A DNA stretch of 64,000 nt, taken from NCBI RefSeq assembly GCF_024267675.1, contig NZ_JALDYX010000001.1:62001-126000 (forward strand), read 5' to 3'. The stretch is from Marinobacterium sedimentorum. Its GTDB lineage: Bacteria; Pseudomonadota; Gammaproteobacteria; Pseudomonadales; Balneatricaceae. Below, in pieces: positions 30,412 to 42,554 of the stretch. How positions within the stretch are numbered: position 1 is the stretch's first letter; each line of letters starts with the position of its first letter. The notes beneath the pieces are model-generated. The model was not told the origin of the DNA, did not search any database, and saw nothing but the letters and a program-made list of their open reading frames with translations. Both the position numbers and the translations under genes were made by a program.

Positions 30412-32667
30412 CTACTCGCTACCGTCCACTTCCAGACGATCAACCCGCTGATAGCCCCGCGGCAGCTTGTTGCCGCGTCGGCCACGCTCGCCACGATAGT
30501 GATCGATCTCCGCCGGCTTGAGCTTGAGATGCTGCCGCCCGGCATGTACCACCAGGGTCCGGTCCGGATCCAGCGTCACCAGTGCGGTCAGATACTCTTC
30601 CCGCGCCTTGGCCCTTGCCCCAGGGATATTGATGATCTTGTTGCCCTTGCCCCGCGCCAGCTCCGGCAGATCCGCCACAGGGAAGACCAGCAGCCGGCCT
30701 TCATTGGTGACCGCCGCCAGCAGGTCCCGTGCCACATCCTTCACCAGAATGGGCATCAGGGTCAGGCTCGCCTCCGGCAGCGTCAGCGCCGCCTTGCCGT
30801 TCTTGGTCTTGCTGCTCAGATCAGACACCTTGGCGATAAAGCCATAGCCCGCATCCGAGGCCAGCAACACCCGATCGTTATCTTGCCCCGAGAACATGCC
30901 TTCGATGGTCGCACCCTTGGGTAGCGACAGCTGGCTGGTCACAGGCTCGCCCTGTCCCCGCGCCGACGGCAGCGTGTGGGTATCCAGGGTATAGCTGCGC
31001 CCGGTCGAGTCGAGCAGCAATGTCGGCTGATTCATGCGCCCGGTACAGGCCAGTTTGAAACTGTCACCGGACTTGTAACTCAGCCCTTGGGCATCGATCT
31101 CGTGGCCCTTGGCGGCACGAATCCAGCCCTGCTTTGAAATCACCACCGTCACGGGATCGGCGCTGAGCAGGTCCTTCTCGCTGAAGGCCTGGGCTTCGTT
31201 GCGCTGCACTATGGGCGAACGGCGGTCATCGCCGTAGGTCTTAGCGTCTTCCTTCAGCTCATCCTTGATCAGCTTGCGCAGACGCGCGTCTGAGCCCAGG
31301 ATTTCCTCGAGGCGCTTGCGCTCGGCCTCCAGTTCGTCCTGCTCGGCGCGGATCTTGAACTCTTCCAGCTTGGCCAGGTGGCGCAGCTTGAGCTCCAGAA
31401 TCGCCTCGGCCTGGCGCTCGCTGATATTGAAGCGCCGGATCATCTCGGCCTTGGGCTCCTCCTCGTAGCGGATGATGGCAATCACCTCGTCGATATTGAG
31501 GTAGGCGATCATCAGACCTTCGAGCAGGTGCAACCGGTCCAGCACCTTGTCGAGACGGTGCTGCAGACGGCGGCGCACCACCTGGGTTCGCCAGCTCAGC
31601 CACTCGGTCAGGATCTGACGCAGATCCTTCACCTGGGGCCGGCCATCAATGCCGATCATGTTGAGGTTGACGCGGTAGCTGCGTTCCAGATCGGTGGAGG
31701 CAAACAGATGTGCCATCAGCTGGTCGATATCAACGCGATTGGAGCGCGGAATGATCACCAGCCGGGTGGGGTTTTCGTGATCGGATTCATCCCGCAGATC
31801 CGCCACCATCGGCAGCTTCTTGGCCTGCATCTGACCTGCGATCTGTTCCAGAATCTTGGCGCCTGAGACCTGATGCGGCAGCGCCGTGACCACAATTTCA
31901 CCCTGCTCGCGGATATAGACCGCACGCATGCGCACCGAGCCGCGACCGGTTTCATAGAGCTTGCGCAGCTCATGGGCCGGCGTAATGATTTCGGCGTCCG
32001 TGGGCATGTCCGGCCCCGGAATGAATTCGCACAGCGACTGCACATCCGCCGAAGGATGGTCCAGCAGGTGCAGACAGGCCTGGGTCACTTCACGCAGATT
32101 GTGCGGCGGTATATCGGTCGCCATGCCCACGGCAATGCCGGTGGTGCCGTTGAGCAGCACATTGGGCAGACGCGCCGGCAGTACCGCGGGCTCCTGCAGG
32201 GTGGCGTCAAAGTTCGGCAGCCAGTCAACCGTGCCCTGGCCCAGCTCGCGCAGCAGCAGCTCGGCATAGGGCGCCAGGCGCGACTCGGTATATCGCATGG
32301 CGGCAAAGGACTTGGGATCGTCGGGCGAGCCCCAGTTACCCTGGCCATCGACCAGCGGGTAGCGGTAGCTGAACGGCTGCGCCATCAGCACCATGGCCTC
32401 GTAGCAGGCCGAATCACCGTGGGGGTGGAACTTGCCCAGCACGTCGCCGACGGTACGGGCCGATTTCTTGTACTTGGCCGTCGCCTTGAGGCCCAGCTCC
32501 GACATGGCATAGACGATGCGTCGCTGCACCGGTTTCATGCCATCGCCAATATGCGGCAGGGCGCGGTCGAGAATGACGTACATGGAATAATCCAGATAGG
32601 CCTTCTCGCTGAAATCTTTCAGCGACAATCGCTCGACGCCGTTCTCAAAAGTGGATTCTGTACTCAT
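30412..32667 (-). CDS. parC: DNA topoisomerase IV subunit A
   Basis: 751 residues (E. coli 752). Breakage-reunion domain with catalytic Tyr in [11 protein letters not shown] and quinolone-determining region [13 protein letters not shown], then the broken beta-propeller C-terminal domain. It decatenates daughter chromosomes with ParE, whose gene lies 40 nt upstream. The QRDR shows Ser-Ala-Cys-Tyr-Glu, i.e. the wild-type Ser and Glu positions. Confidence 0.97.
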   Translation of the reverse strand: MSTESTFENGVERLSLKDFSEKAYLDYSMYVILDRALPHIGDGMKPVQRRIVYAMSELGLKATAKYKKSARTVGDVLGKFHPHGDSACYEAMVLMAQPFSYRYPLVDGQGNWGSPDDPKSFAAMRYTESRLAPYAELLLRELGQGTVDWLPNFDATLQEPAVLPARLPNVLLNGTTGIAVGMATDIPPHNLREVTQACLHLLDHPSADVQSLCEFIPGPDMPTDAEIITPAHELRKLYETGRGSVRMRAVYIREQGEIVVTALPHQVSGAKILEQIAGQMQAKKLPMVADLRDESDHENPTRLVIIPRSNRVDIDQLMAHLFASTDLERSYRVNLNMIGIDGRPQVKDLRQILTEWLSWRTQVVRRRLQHRLDKVLDRLHLLEGLMIAYLNIDEVIAIIRYEEEPKAEMIRRFNISERQAEAILELKLRHLAKLEEFKIRAEQDELEAERKRLEEILGSDARLRKLIKDELKEDAKTYGDDRRSPIVQRNEAQAFSEKDLLSADPVTVVISKQGWIRAAKGHEIDAQGLSYKSGDSFKLACTGRMNQPTLLLDSTGRSYTLDTHTLPSARGQGEPVTSQLSLPKGATIEGMFSGQDNDRVLLASDAGYGFIAKVSDLSSKTKNGKAALTLPEASLTLMPILVKDVARDLLAAVTNEGRLLVFPVADLPELARGKGNKIINIPGARAKAREEYLTALVTLDPDRTLVVHAGRQHLKLKPAEIDHYRGERGRRGNKLPRGYQRVDRLEVDGSE

Positions 32668-32707
32668 TTCAAAATTCCGTCAGTGCATCTGATGCCGTTG
32701 CCCGACC

Positions 32708-35252
<2,545 letters not shown>

Positions 35253-35298
35253 CCCCGCTCCTTGCTGATACTACATGGCGGAACCATACCGGAGGGGC

Positions 35299-36084
35299 CT
35301 AGTTGACGCAATCCGGCATATCGACGCGACACAGCCTTGCATCTATGCGGCCATCATCCTGCAGCGCGTAATAGCGATAGCCGGGACGCGCCAGCGCAGC
35401 GTCGGTTTCCAGCTGAAAATTGTCGCAGCCCGCCTGGAACTGCATCGCGGTGGAAGGCGCCGCAAACAGCTGTATCTGGCCGCGCTGCAGATGCTGCTGC
35501 TGGTGTACATGACCGAACATCAGCCCGCGCACCTGCGGACAACGATCAACAACGGCCCAGAACTGCGCGGCATTGCCCAGCATGATGGCATCCTGCCAGG
35601 CACTGCCAAGGGCCACTGGATTATGATGCAAGGCGATAAACACCCAGCGCTGGCCGACGCTCTGCAGTTGCTGGCGCAGCCATTCAAGCTCCGCGTCGGA
35701 CAGGCTGCCGCTACCACGGCCATCGGGATGAGTGGTGGAATCCAGCAGCAGAATGCGCCAGTGCTCGCTGTCGATCAGCTTGCAGCCCAGTGCCGGCTCC
35801 TGCGCCTCAAGCGCCTGCATGGACCCAGGCACATCATGATTGCCCGCCAGCCAGTGGCGCTGTGCTGCCAGGCCAGCAACAGAATCCAGCAGCCGCCGGT
35901 AGGCATCGGGCGCGCCGTGATGCGTCAGATCACCGGTCAGCAACAGCAGGTCGGCCTGTGCAAAGCGCTGACGCGCATCAGCGGCCACGGCCTGCAGATG
36001 ACAGAGGGGATCAATACCACGGAACAGGCCACCGGGCTCCGGGCTTAGATGGCAGTCACTCAACTGCAGCAGGCGAAGGGGCAT
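35299..36084 (-). CDS. cpdA: 3',5'-cyclic-AMP phosphodiesterase
   Basis: 261 residues of the calcineurin-like metallophosphatase family: DCH (LSDCHLSP), GD (LTGDLTHHG), GNHD (LAGNHDVPG) and GHVH (FGHVHQQQ) supply the metal ligands. Cleaves cAMP to AMP. In the conserved nudF-yqiB-cpdA-yqiA-parE run. Confidence 0.94.
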   Translation of the reverse strand: MPLRLLQLSDCHLSPEPGGLFRGIDPLCHLQAVAADARQRFAQADLLLLTGDLTHHGAPDAYRRLLDSVAGLAAQRHWLAGNHDVPGSMQALEAQEPALGCKLIDSEHWRILLLDSTTHPDGRGSGSLSDAELEWLRQQLQSVGQRWVFIALHHNPVALGSAWQDAIMLGNAAQFWAVVDRCPQVRGLMFGHVHQQQHLQRGQIQLFAAPSTAMQFQAGCDNFQLETDAALARPGYRYYALQDDGRIDARLCRVDMPDCVN

Positions 36085-36122
36085 TTCAGACAGCTCTTGA
36101 AACAGCGCTATTACACAGATCG

Positions 36123-36563
36123 TTAAACAAAGACGGGTTCATTGTGGTGACCGTGGTTCAGGCAGTGGCTTAGCCACTCACCCAGGTAGCCATTGAGCTG
36201 CGCCTTTTCGTCGGGATGGTGCATGTCACGGTTGGGATAGCCATAGACGCCGGACAACTGCCGCCGGCTCTTCATGCAGATGACTTCCGCCATGGTGGCA
36301 TCGTGGTAGAGCCGCACCACCAGCGTGGGGGTTGTCAGCCAGTTAGAACCACCTTCGTGCAGCTGCTTTACCAGCACCGTGGAGGTATAGGCGAAGCGCT
36401 CCTCCACTTCGAGACGCACCACGACCTGATGCGCTTTCCAGTACACTTGGAATTCGCGATGATCGCAGACATCCAGGTCCGGCAGCAGCTTCATCATGCG
36501 CGCGTAGTTGGCCTCACACTGGGCCATCTGCCGCGACAGGTCGGGTACATACTTGCGTTTCAT
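36123..36563 (-). CDS. yqiB: DUF1249 family protein YqiB
   Basis: 146 residues from the ATG at 36563, with GGGAG upstream; the longer frame runs into nudF. Starts MKRKYVPDLSRQMAQCEANY, the typical DUF1249 beginning. Uncharacterised; always tied to nudF and cpdA. Confidence 0.93.
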   Translation of the reverse strand: MKRKYVPDLSRQMAQCEANYARMMKLLPDLDVCDHREFQVYWKAHQVVVRLEVEERFAYTSTVLVKQLHEGGSNWLTTPTLVVRLYHDATMAEVICMKSRRQLSGVYGYPNRDMHHPDEKAQLNGYLGEWLSHCLNHGHHNEPVFV

Positions 36564-36574
36564 GGTGGCTCCCG

Positions 36575-37195
36575 TTAAACCCACTGCTGTTCGAGTCGCG
36601 GGCTGTGCATTTGCAGCCATTGTATCGCAATGATCGCCGGGGCGTTATCGATCACCCCTTCCCGCACCAGCGCACAGGCGTCATCCAGCGACAGTACATG
36701 CACGAGAATGTCCTCACCCTCTTCCGCCAGGCCATGAACTCCCCCGGCCTGACTGGCATCCACCTGGGCGCAAAGCAGATCAATATATTCTCGGGCAGCG
36801 CCAGGGCTGGGCGTAAAGCGGCTGATGGCTTCGATGGCCCCCAGCTGCAGGTCGGCCTCCTCCACGGCTTCACGGCGTGCAACATCCGCGGCACTCTCCC
36901 CCGGCTCCACCAGCCCCGCCACCAGTTCGAGCTGCCAGGGGCCACGGGGATGATCCAGGGTACCTATGCGGAATTGCTCGATCAGCACCACGGCGCGTAG
37001 CACAGGGTCATAGGGCAGCACACAGACAGCATCACGGCGCCGGTATAGCTCGCGCTCTATGCTAACCTCGCCGCCCAGAAAACAGCGGTGTGTCACCGTT
37101 ACGCGGTCAAGCTTGAAAAAGCCATGATGCAGCGCTTCGTCGGCGCTGATATGAAAATCAGCGACGCCGAAACGGGGTTTCCAGGCGCCAGTCAT
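36575..37195 (-). CDS. nudF: ADP-ribose diphosphatase NudF
   Basis: 206 residues. Nudix box GLVEPGESAADVARREAVEEADL fits GX5EX7REUXEEXXU (the final G is replaced by D). It hydrolyses ADP-ribose to AMP and ribose-5-phosphate. First gene of the operon reaching parC. Confidence 0.94.
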   Translation of the reverse strand: MTGAWKPRFGVADFHISADEALHHGFFKLDRVTVTHRCFLGGEVSIERELYRRRDAVCVLPYDPVLRAVVLIEQFRIGTLDHPRGPWQLELVAGLVEPGESAADVARREAVEEADLQLGAIEAISRFTPSPGAAREYIDLLCAQVDASQAGGVHGLAEEGEDILVHVLSLDDACALVREGVIDNAPAIIAIQWLQMHSPRLEQQWV

Positions 37196-37221
37196 TTCTG
37201 CGCTCCCGTTGTGAAACGCAC

Positions 37222-37230
37222 ACTATAGCA
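37222..37230 (-). promoter_or_regulatory. Extended -10 promoter of the nudF operon
   Basis: On the minus strand TGCTATAGT (TG, one base, TATAGT), 27 nt before the nudF ATG. No good -35. Confidence 0.45.
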
Positions 37231-37277
37231 GAGATCATAATCGGCGCAGGCCAGAGGCTATATTGAGTGGACGGCGC

Positions 37278-39047
37278 TCAGAGGGCGCGACGCGGGGACA
37301 GATACAGGGGTCCGAGGCGGGCTGTCTTGGCGGCCTTTCTGGCCTCAGCGGCGAGTTCCCCCACCTCCTGAAAGCCCGGGCAGCGGTAAGGGTCCGGGTG
37401 CACCACGCCGACGGCAAGCCCCAGCAGTTCATAGAACTGACGGCCGCCTTCAGGCCCCTCGGCCCAGATACCGCCATCCTTCAGGTGCTGCGGATCATAG
37501 AAATCGCGCACCGAATGACCGAACTCTTCCAGAATGCGCTCACAGGCCAGTCGCCAGAGCCCATGGCGAAAGATCACCACGAAGTCGTCGCCGCCGATAT
37601 GGCCGACAAAGGTATCAGGTGCACTGGCATGACGCGTCAGCAGATCGCCGAGGTGCCGAATTACCCGATCGCCCCGGGCATAGCCGTAGCGATCGTTGTA
37701 GGCCTTGAACTGATTCAGGTCAAAATAGGCCACATGGAAATCACAGGCGCCCTCGAGCAGACGGCCGAGTTCCTCGTTCACCGGCACATTGCCCGGCAGC
37801 AGCGTCAGCGGATTGGCATAGCGGGCCCTGCGGATCTTGAGTTCAGTAATATTGCGCAGCAGGTCGCGTATATTGCCCATGCCCAGATAGCTGCCATCCT
37901 GAACGATAAGGATATCCTGCTGCATCAGACTGGATTCCTGTTCAGTCAGCAGGTGCGATACCTGCTCCAGCGGCATGCCAATATCAACCGCCAGAAAATC
38001 ACCCTGCATGATGTGGCTAACAGAACGCTGCTCATACAGCGCCCGACCATACTGGCTGGAATACAGCTCCCACAGCGCCTGTCGACGCAGCACGCCCACG
38101 GGGCGACCATCATCCAGCACCGGAATCAGCGTCAGATCCGGGTGCTGGTGCAGCAGCGCACTGGCGGCATGGATCTTGTCTTCCAGCATCACCGCCGGCG
38201 CAGACCTGAGCAGCACGGCAGCGGTTTCGGCACCTTCGTTGTCCCGGTTGGCCCCCCTTGGCATCATGGCAATCTGGCGGCACGCGGCGGCCGCGACCGG
38301 CAGCGACTGGGGCTTGCCAAGCAGAAAACCCTGGCCAAAACCGACACCCAGCAGCTGCAGCGCATGCAGCTCGCCGCGGGTTTCAATCCCCTCGGCAATG
38401 ATACGACAGCGGGTACTGTTTCCAATATTGATAATGGATTTGACGAACTCCCGCTTCACGCTGTCCTGATCAATGCCGCGTACAAAGTGCTTGTCGATCT
38501 TGACGTAGGCCGGCTCCAGCTCCGACCAGAGCCGCAGCCCCGAATAACCGGAACCCAGGTCATCGATAGCGATTCCAAAGCCCATGTCCTGATAGTGGCG
38601 CACCGCGGTCTGCGTCAGGCCGCAATGATCAAACGGATGCTGTTCCGACAACTCGATAACGATACTGGCCTGGGGGATTTGCAGCTCTTCGAGCCATTCC
38701 AGCGTCAGGCCCTGGGGATGACCCGGCATGCCAAGCAGGGACGCATTGATATTCAGAAACAATTTGCCAGCGGGGCGCAGTTCGGCAAAACGCTGCAACG
38801 CCAGGCGCCGGCACAGCAACTCAAGTTCCGCCAGGCGGCCCGCGGCCAGTGCTGCTTCGAACAGAGGCCCCGGCATCTGCATGGCGCAGCCCTGGGGGCC
38901 GCGAATCAGCGCCTCGTGCCCAATCACCTCACCGCTCTGAAGATCGACTATCGGCTGAAAATAGGGAGTCAGATTTTCGTCACGAATAATGGTGTCCAGC
39001 ACACTGAGTTCGTTCGCCACGGGCGCTATGTGAAGGCTTGACTGCAT
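37278..39047 (-). CDS. EAL-CBS-GGDEF c-di-GMP protein
   Basis: 589 residues, no membrane segment. Order: EAL domain first (EAL at 45-47 in GHEALIRGP; further ligands in LNINAS, IELSEQ, IDDLGSGYS, KIDK and AEGIE are kept, so phosphodiesterase activity is plausible), a CBS pair around 290-420, and a C-terminal GGDEF domain whose signature is GGDDF (485-489). The Glu-to-Asp change in the fourth position may weaken cyclase activity, making this perhaps a GTP- or nucleotide-sensing phosphodiesterase. CBS domains suggest adenine-nucleotide control. Alone, between nudF and a small repeat element. Confidence 0.88.
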   Translation of the reverse strand: MQSSLHIAPVANELSVLDTIIRDENLTPYFQPIVDLQSGEVIGHEALIRGPQGCAMQMPGPLFEAALAAGRLAELELLCRRLALQRFAELRPAGKLFLNINASLLGMPGHPQGLTLEWLEELQIPQASIVIELSEQHPFDHCGLTQTAVRHYQDMGFGIAIDDLGSGYSGLRLWSELEPAYVKIDKHFVRGIDQDSVKREFVKSIINIGNSTRCRIIAEGIETRGELHALQLLGVGFGQGFLLGKPQSLPVAAAACRQIAMMPRGANRDNEGAETAAVLLRSAPAVMLEDKIHAASALLHQHPDLTLIPVLDDGRPVGVLRRQALWELYSSQYGRALYEQRSVSHIMQGDFLAVDIGMPLEQVSHLLTEQESSLMQQDILIVQDGSYLGMGNIRDLLRNITELKIRRARYANPLTLLPGNVPVNEELGRLLEGACDFHVAYFDLNQFKAYNDRYGYARGDRVIRHLGDLLTRHASAPDTFVGHIGGDDFVVIFRHGLWRLACERILEEFGHSVRDFYDPQHLKDGGIWAEGPEGGRQFYELLGLAVGVVHPDPYRCPGFQEVGELAAEARKAAKTARLGPLYLSPRRAL

Positions 39048-39064
39048 GCGTTATTCACCGGGAG

Positions 39065-39228
39065 CTACTGTACTGTTGCACGCTATATGAAGCTTACAAC
39101 GGCCCCTTTTTCCGCCATCCTGCGTTGTTCGTTGTCGCCATAGCCCCACTATGACTCCGCCTCACGCCTTGGCTGACGAAAAAATGAGCTCGCTCTAAAG
39201 CACCACCAAGAATGCACCAGCACACTAG
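39065..39228 (+). repeat. Miniature inverted-repeat element, family 2, copy A
   Basis: 164 bp, the same length and orientation as 57929-58092 and near-identical to it. Ends CTACTGTACTGTTGCAC and ATGCACCAGCACACTAG are imperfect inverted repeats. No coding capacity. Sits between two c-di-GMP genes. Confidence 0.75.
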
Positions 39229-39308
39229 CGACATTCTGGCCGCCAGACTATGCCCGATTAATGACAGATTCATGACAACGGCAGAAAACCCTCCCCAGCG
39301 CCTGCGAC

Positions 39309-42098
39309 TCAATCGGTCAGCTCGACCTCAAGCAACTGCAGCACGGATTCGAGCGACATAGGACGTGCCAGCAGGTAGCCCTGGCCCATTTCACAACGGT
39401 TGTCCCGCAGGAAGGCAAGCTGCGCCGGGGTTTCAATACCCTCTGCCACCACCTTGAGCCCCAGCTTGTGAGCCATGGCGATAACGGCGGCGGCTATTTC
39501 CATGTCGTTGAGATCATGGGGAATATCCCGCACAAAGGAGGCATCCACCTTGAGCTGATCCAGCGGTAACTGTTTGAGATAGCTCAGCGACGAATAGCCG
39601 GTGCCAAAGTCATCAATAGACAGCGTCACGCCCAGATCCTTGAGGGCACCCAGAATCTCAAGTACCCGGCTGATATCATCCATGATCATGGACTCGGTGA
39701 TCTCGAACTCCAGATACCGCGCTTCGAGCCGGCTGTCCTGCAACGCCAGACGCACCGTATTCAACAGGTTAGGGTCACGGAACTGGCGCAGCGACAGGTT
39801 CACCGCCACCTTGACGTCGTGCCCCTGCTCGACCAGATGAAAACCGGCCCGACAGGCTTCGTGAATCACCCAGTTGCCCAGCGGCACAATCAGACCCAGT
39901 TCCTCGGCCACCGGAATAAACTCGGCCGGTGATATCCAGCCACGTTCCGCATGGTGCCAGCGGATCAGCGCCTCCATGCCCACCAGCTGCAAGCCGCCCA
40001 GCAAATTCCACTGCGGCTGGTAGGCGAGGGAGAAATGCCCCTCCTCCAGCGCCGTGCGAAGCTCAGCTTCCATCTGCGCCCGCCGCATGACTTCCTCATT
40101 CATTTCGCGGGTGAAGAACTGATAGTTGTTGCGCCCCTGGCGCTTGGCGCGATACATCGCCAGATCTGCGTTCTTCATCAGAACAGACCAGGTATCTCCG
40201 TCATCCGGTGCCAGTGTGATGCCGATGCTGAAGGTGATCAGCACCTCATGCCCGGCCACAGGAATCGGTGTCCGCAGGGCGTTAAGCAGCTTCTCCGCCA
40301 CCCTTTTGGCCTGCGCCAGACCGGTCACCTGGGGCAGCAGGATAATGAATTCATCACCGCCCAGGCGTGCAATGATATCCGCCTCGCGCAGCGTCACCCG
40401 CAGGTGTCCGGCGACCGCCTGCAGCAGCCGGTCACCGACGTCATGGCCGAGGGTATCGTTAATCTGCTTGAAGTTGTCCAGATCCAGGTAGAACACCGCC
40501 AGCTGCTGGCCGGTACGGCGCACCTTGCGCAGCTCCTGATCCAGCTGCTCGCGGAACAGCCGCCGGTTGCCCAGCTGGGTAAGAGGGTCGTAGAAGGCGA
40601 GTTGCTCAATCTGCGCCTGGGAATGTTTCTGGGCGGAGATATCCTCACTGAGGCCGATAAAGTGGGTTACATTGCCGCCTTCGTCCAGAATAGGCGACAC
40701 CGACAGCGCCGACCAGTAGAGCGCGCCTGACTTGCGGCGGTTGCGAATTTCACCGTGCCAGTCCTGCCCCGCCAGCAATGCCTGCCACATGCTGCGGTAC
40801 ACCTCGGCATCGGTCTCACCGGATTTCAGCAGCGACGGACGCTGCGACAGCACCTCCTCAACGCTGTAGCCGGTGACTTCACAAAATTCTTCGTTAACAT
40901 ATTCAATAATGCCGCTGGCATCGGTAATCACCACCATACTGGAGCTTTGCTCCACCGCTCGCGACAGCTTTCGCAGCTGATCTTCGCGCCGGCTGCGTTC
41001 CACCGCAAGACTCACCAGCCGTGCCGCCTGCTCCAGCAACTTGATCTGCGCCGGCATGGGCCCACCGACTTCGGGCGAATACAGGCAGAAGGTCCCCAGC
41101 ACTTCACCCTGACTGCCCAGCACCGGCTCCGACCAGCAGGCAATGATATTGGCTTGGGCAACGATCTCTACAAAAGGAGCGAAATAGGGATGTTCCTGCG
41201 CGTTCTCGACAATCACCCGTTTACCGGTGGCGGCGGCCGTACCGCAGGCACCAACGCCTTCGGCCGCAGCCAGCCCATCTGTGGCTTCGCTAAAGTAATC
41301 GGGCAGTGAAGGTGTCGCCGTGGAGCGCAGCAATCGGTCCTTGTCCAGCAACATGACCGAACAGAGCAGCCCGGGATAGGCCTGCTCCACCGTTTCGACC
41401 AGCCGCTCAAGCACCCTGGTCAAGGCAATGCCGCGCAGCAGGCAATCCAGCGTCATGTTCTGCAGCCGCGTGATGACCTCCTCCTGACGCTGCTCCGTAA
41501 TGTCTCTGCCGATGACAAGCAGCGCCTGCTCCTGCGACCCCTGCAGCGGCAGGCGGGCGCGCAGAAAACTTACCAGGCGCGGCCGATGTCCGGCACCGTG
41601 CACCCAGTCTTCGCTTCGAAAGATGCCATCGGAATTCAGGGCACGACGCTCCTCCACGGAGATGCGCTGCCCGTCGGCTGTCGAGAATATTTCACCGCTG
41701 GTTTTCCCACGCAGCCCCTCAGTATTCAAGCCAGCGAACTCTGCGAAGGCAGGGTTACAGTCCAGAAACTGACCACGGGCATTTTTGATGCTGGCCGCCT
41801 CCGGCAGCGCATCAAAGACGGCCCGGTAGCGGTTCCGACTGGCGTCGAGTTCGCGCAGTTGCCTCTGCAGATGCCAACTGCGATAGCAGACTGCAGCCAG
41901 CACGGCCAGGGCCAGCGCAAGCAGCACCAGCAGTGCGGTCATCACAAATGCGGGATCATCGAGTAGCAGCTGCACGTCGGCCGCCATTGACACCGATGAC
42001 CACAGCATCGACGTAACAGCGGACACTGAAACAAAACCCGGCAAAGGCACGCGGCCTTGTGCTTTCTGAGCAGACATCGTCCTGCGTCCTGCTGACAT
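39309..42098 (-). CDS. Membrane-bound PAS-GAF-PAS-GGDEF-EAL c-di-GMP protein
   Basis: 929 residues from the ATG at 42098, with AGGAG 6 nt upstream; a TTG 27 codons earlier is unlikely. Two hydrophobic stretches near 21-41 and 52-73 (the first could be a signal anchor), PAS about 90-205, GAF about 215-375, PAS about 385-505, GGDEF (signature RLGGDEF at 580-584) and EAL (709-711). Both catalytic signatures are intact (GGDEF; EAL with DDFGTGYSS), so it may make and degrade c-di-GMP. Sensing input is unknown. Confidence 0.9.
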   Translation of the reverse strand: MSAGRRTMSAQKAQGRVPLPGFVSVSAVTSMLWSSVSMAADVQLLLDDPAFVMTALLVLLALALAVLAAVCYRSWHLQRQLRELDASRNRYRAVFDALPEAASIKNARGQFLDCNPAFAEFAGLNTEGLRGKTSGEIFSTADGQRISVEERRALNSDGIFRSEDWVHGAGHRPRLVSFLRARLPLQGSQEQALLVIGRDITEQRQEEVITRLQNMTLDCLLRGIALTRVLERLVETVEQAYPGLLCSVMLLDKDRLLRSTATPSLPDYFSEATDGLAAAEGVGACGTAAATGKRVIVENAQEHPYFAPFVEIVAQANIIACWSEPVLGSQGEVLGTFCLYSPEVGGPMPAQIKLLEQAARLVSLAVERSRREDQLRKLSRAVEQSSSMVVITDASGIIEYVNEEFCEVTGYSVEEVLSQRPSLLKSGETDAEVYRSMWQALLAGQDWHGEIRNRRKSGALYWSALSVSPILDEGGNVTHFIGLSEDISAQKHSQAQIEQLAFYDPLTQLGNRRLFREQLDQELRKVRRTGQQLAVFYLDLDNFKQINDTLGHDVGDRLLQAVAGHLRVTLREADIIARLGGDEFIILLPQVTGLAQAKRVAEKLLNALRTPIPVAGHEVLITFSIGITLAPDDGDTWSVLMKNADLAMYRAKRQGRNNYQFFTREMNEEVMRRAQMEAELRTALEEGHFSLAYQPQWNLLGGLQLVGMEALIRWHHAERGWISPAEFIPVAEELGLIVPLGNWVIHEACRAGFHLVEQGHDVKVAVNLSLRQFRDPNLLNTVRLALQDSRLEARYLEFEITESMIMDDISRVLEILGALKDLGVTLSIDDFGTGYSSLSYLKQLPLDQLKVDASFVRDIPHDLNDMEIAAAVIAMAHKLGLKVVAEGIETPAQLAFLRDNRCEMGQGYLLARPMSLESVLQLLEVELTD

Positions 42099-42319
42099 CA
42101 GCGGCTCCTGACTTGATTGAGCCCACAGGGCCCGGTCGACTTCGACGCTAAGATGCGGCGGCAGAGCGAGACTCTGCAATCATTTACCCCGGCAGACCCT
42201 ATCGGGTTTCATCCGTGATTAAGTCATCCTTCACATCCTGCATGATGTTCACGCTCACCGCAAACCTGCACGCTCAAACCGCCCTCCATCGCCACTGACT
42301 AGACGCAGAGCAAACAGCA

Positions 42320-42502
42320 TTACAGCTTGCAGGCACCGCCGGCACAGTCGTCAAAGTCCATGTTGTCCAGCTCTTCGCGCTCGGCCCGGGCCTGACTCAG
42401 ACGCTGCAGCAGCTCACCCTCGGCACCCGCGTCCGCTTCAACGCCAGCCCTGGCGAAAACCGCCAGCAGAGTGTTGAGTTCATTCAGCGTCAGATCATTC
42501 AT
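42320..42502 (-). CDS. Small conserved-looking protein with Cys-containing tail (60 aa)
   Basis: 60 residues, helical and acidic, ending DCAGGACKL with two Cys five residues apart. AGAGGAAG lies 5-6 nt before the ATG, and it follows recJ by 52 nt in the same direction. I do not recognise the family. The C-terminal C-x4-C could bind a metal or be modified. Confidence 0.6.
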   Translation of the reverse strand: MNDLTLNELNTLLAVFARAGVEADAGAEGELLQRLSQARAEREELDNMDFDDCAGGACKL

Positions 42503-42554
42503 TCCCGTACTTCCTCTATCACCAGATTCGGGAGCCTGGGTGGCCCCACATTAA

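Noticed and set aside
37263..39041. 592-codon plus-strand ORF opposite the EAL-CBS-GGDEF gene
   Set aside because: Antisense shadow of a gene with clear domains; high Gln/His content and no ribosome site.
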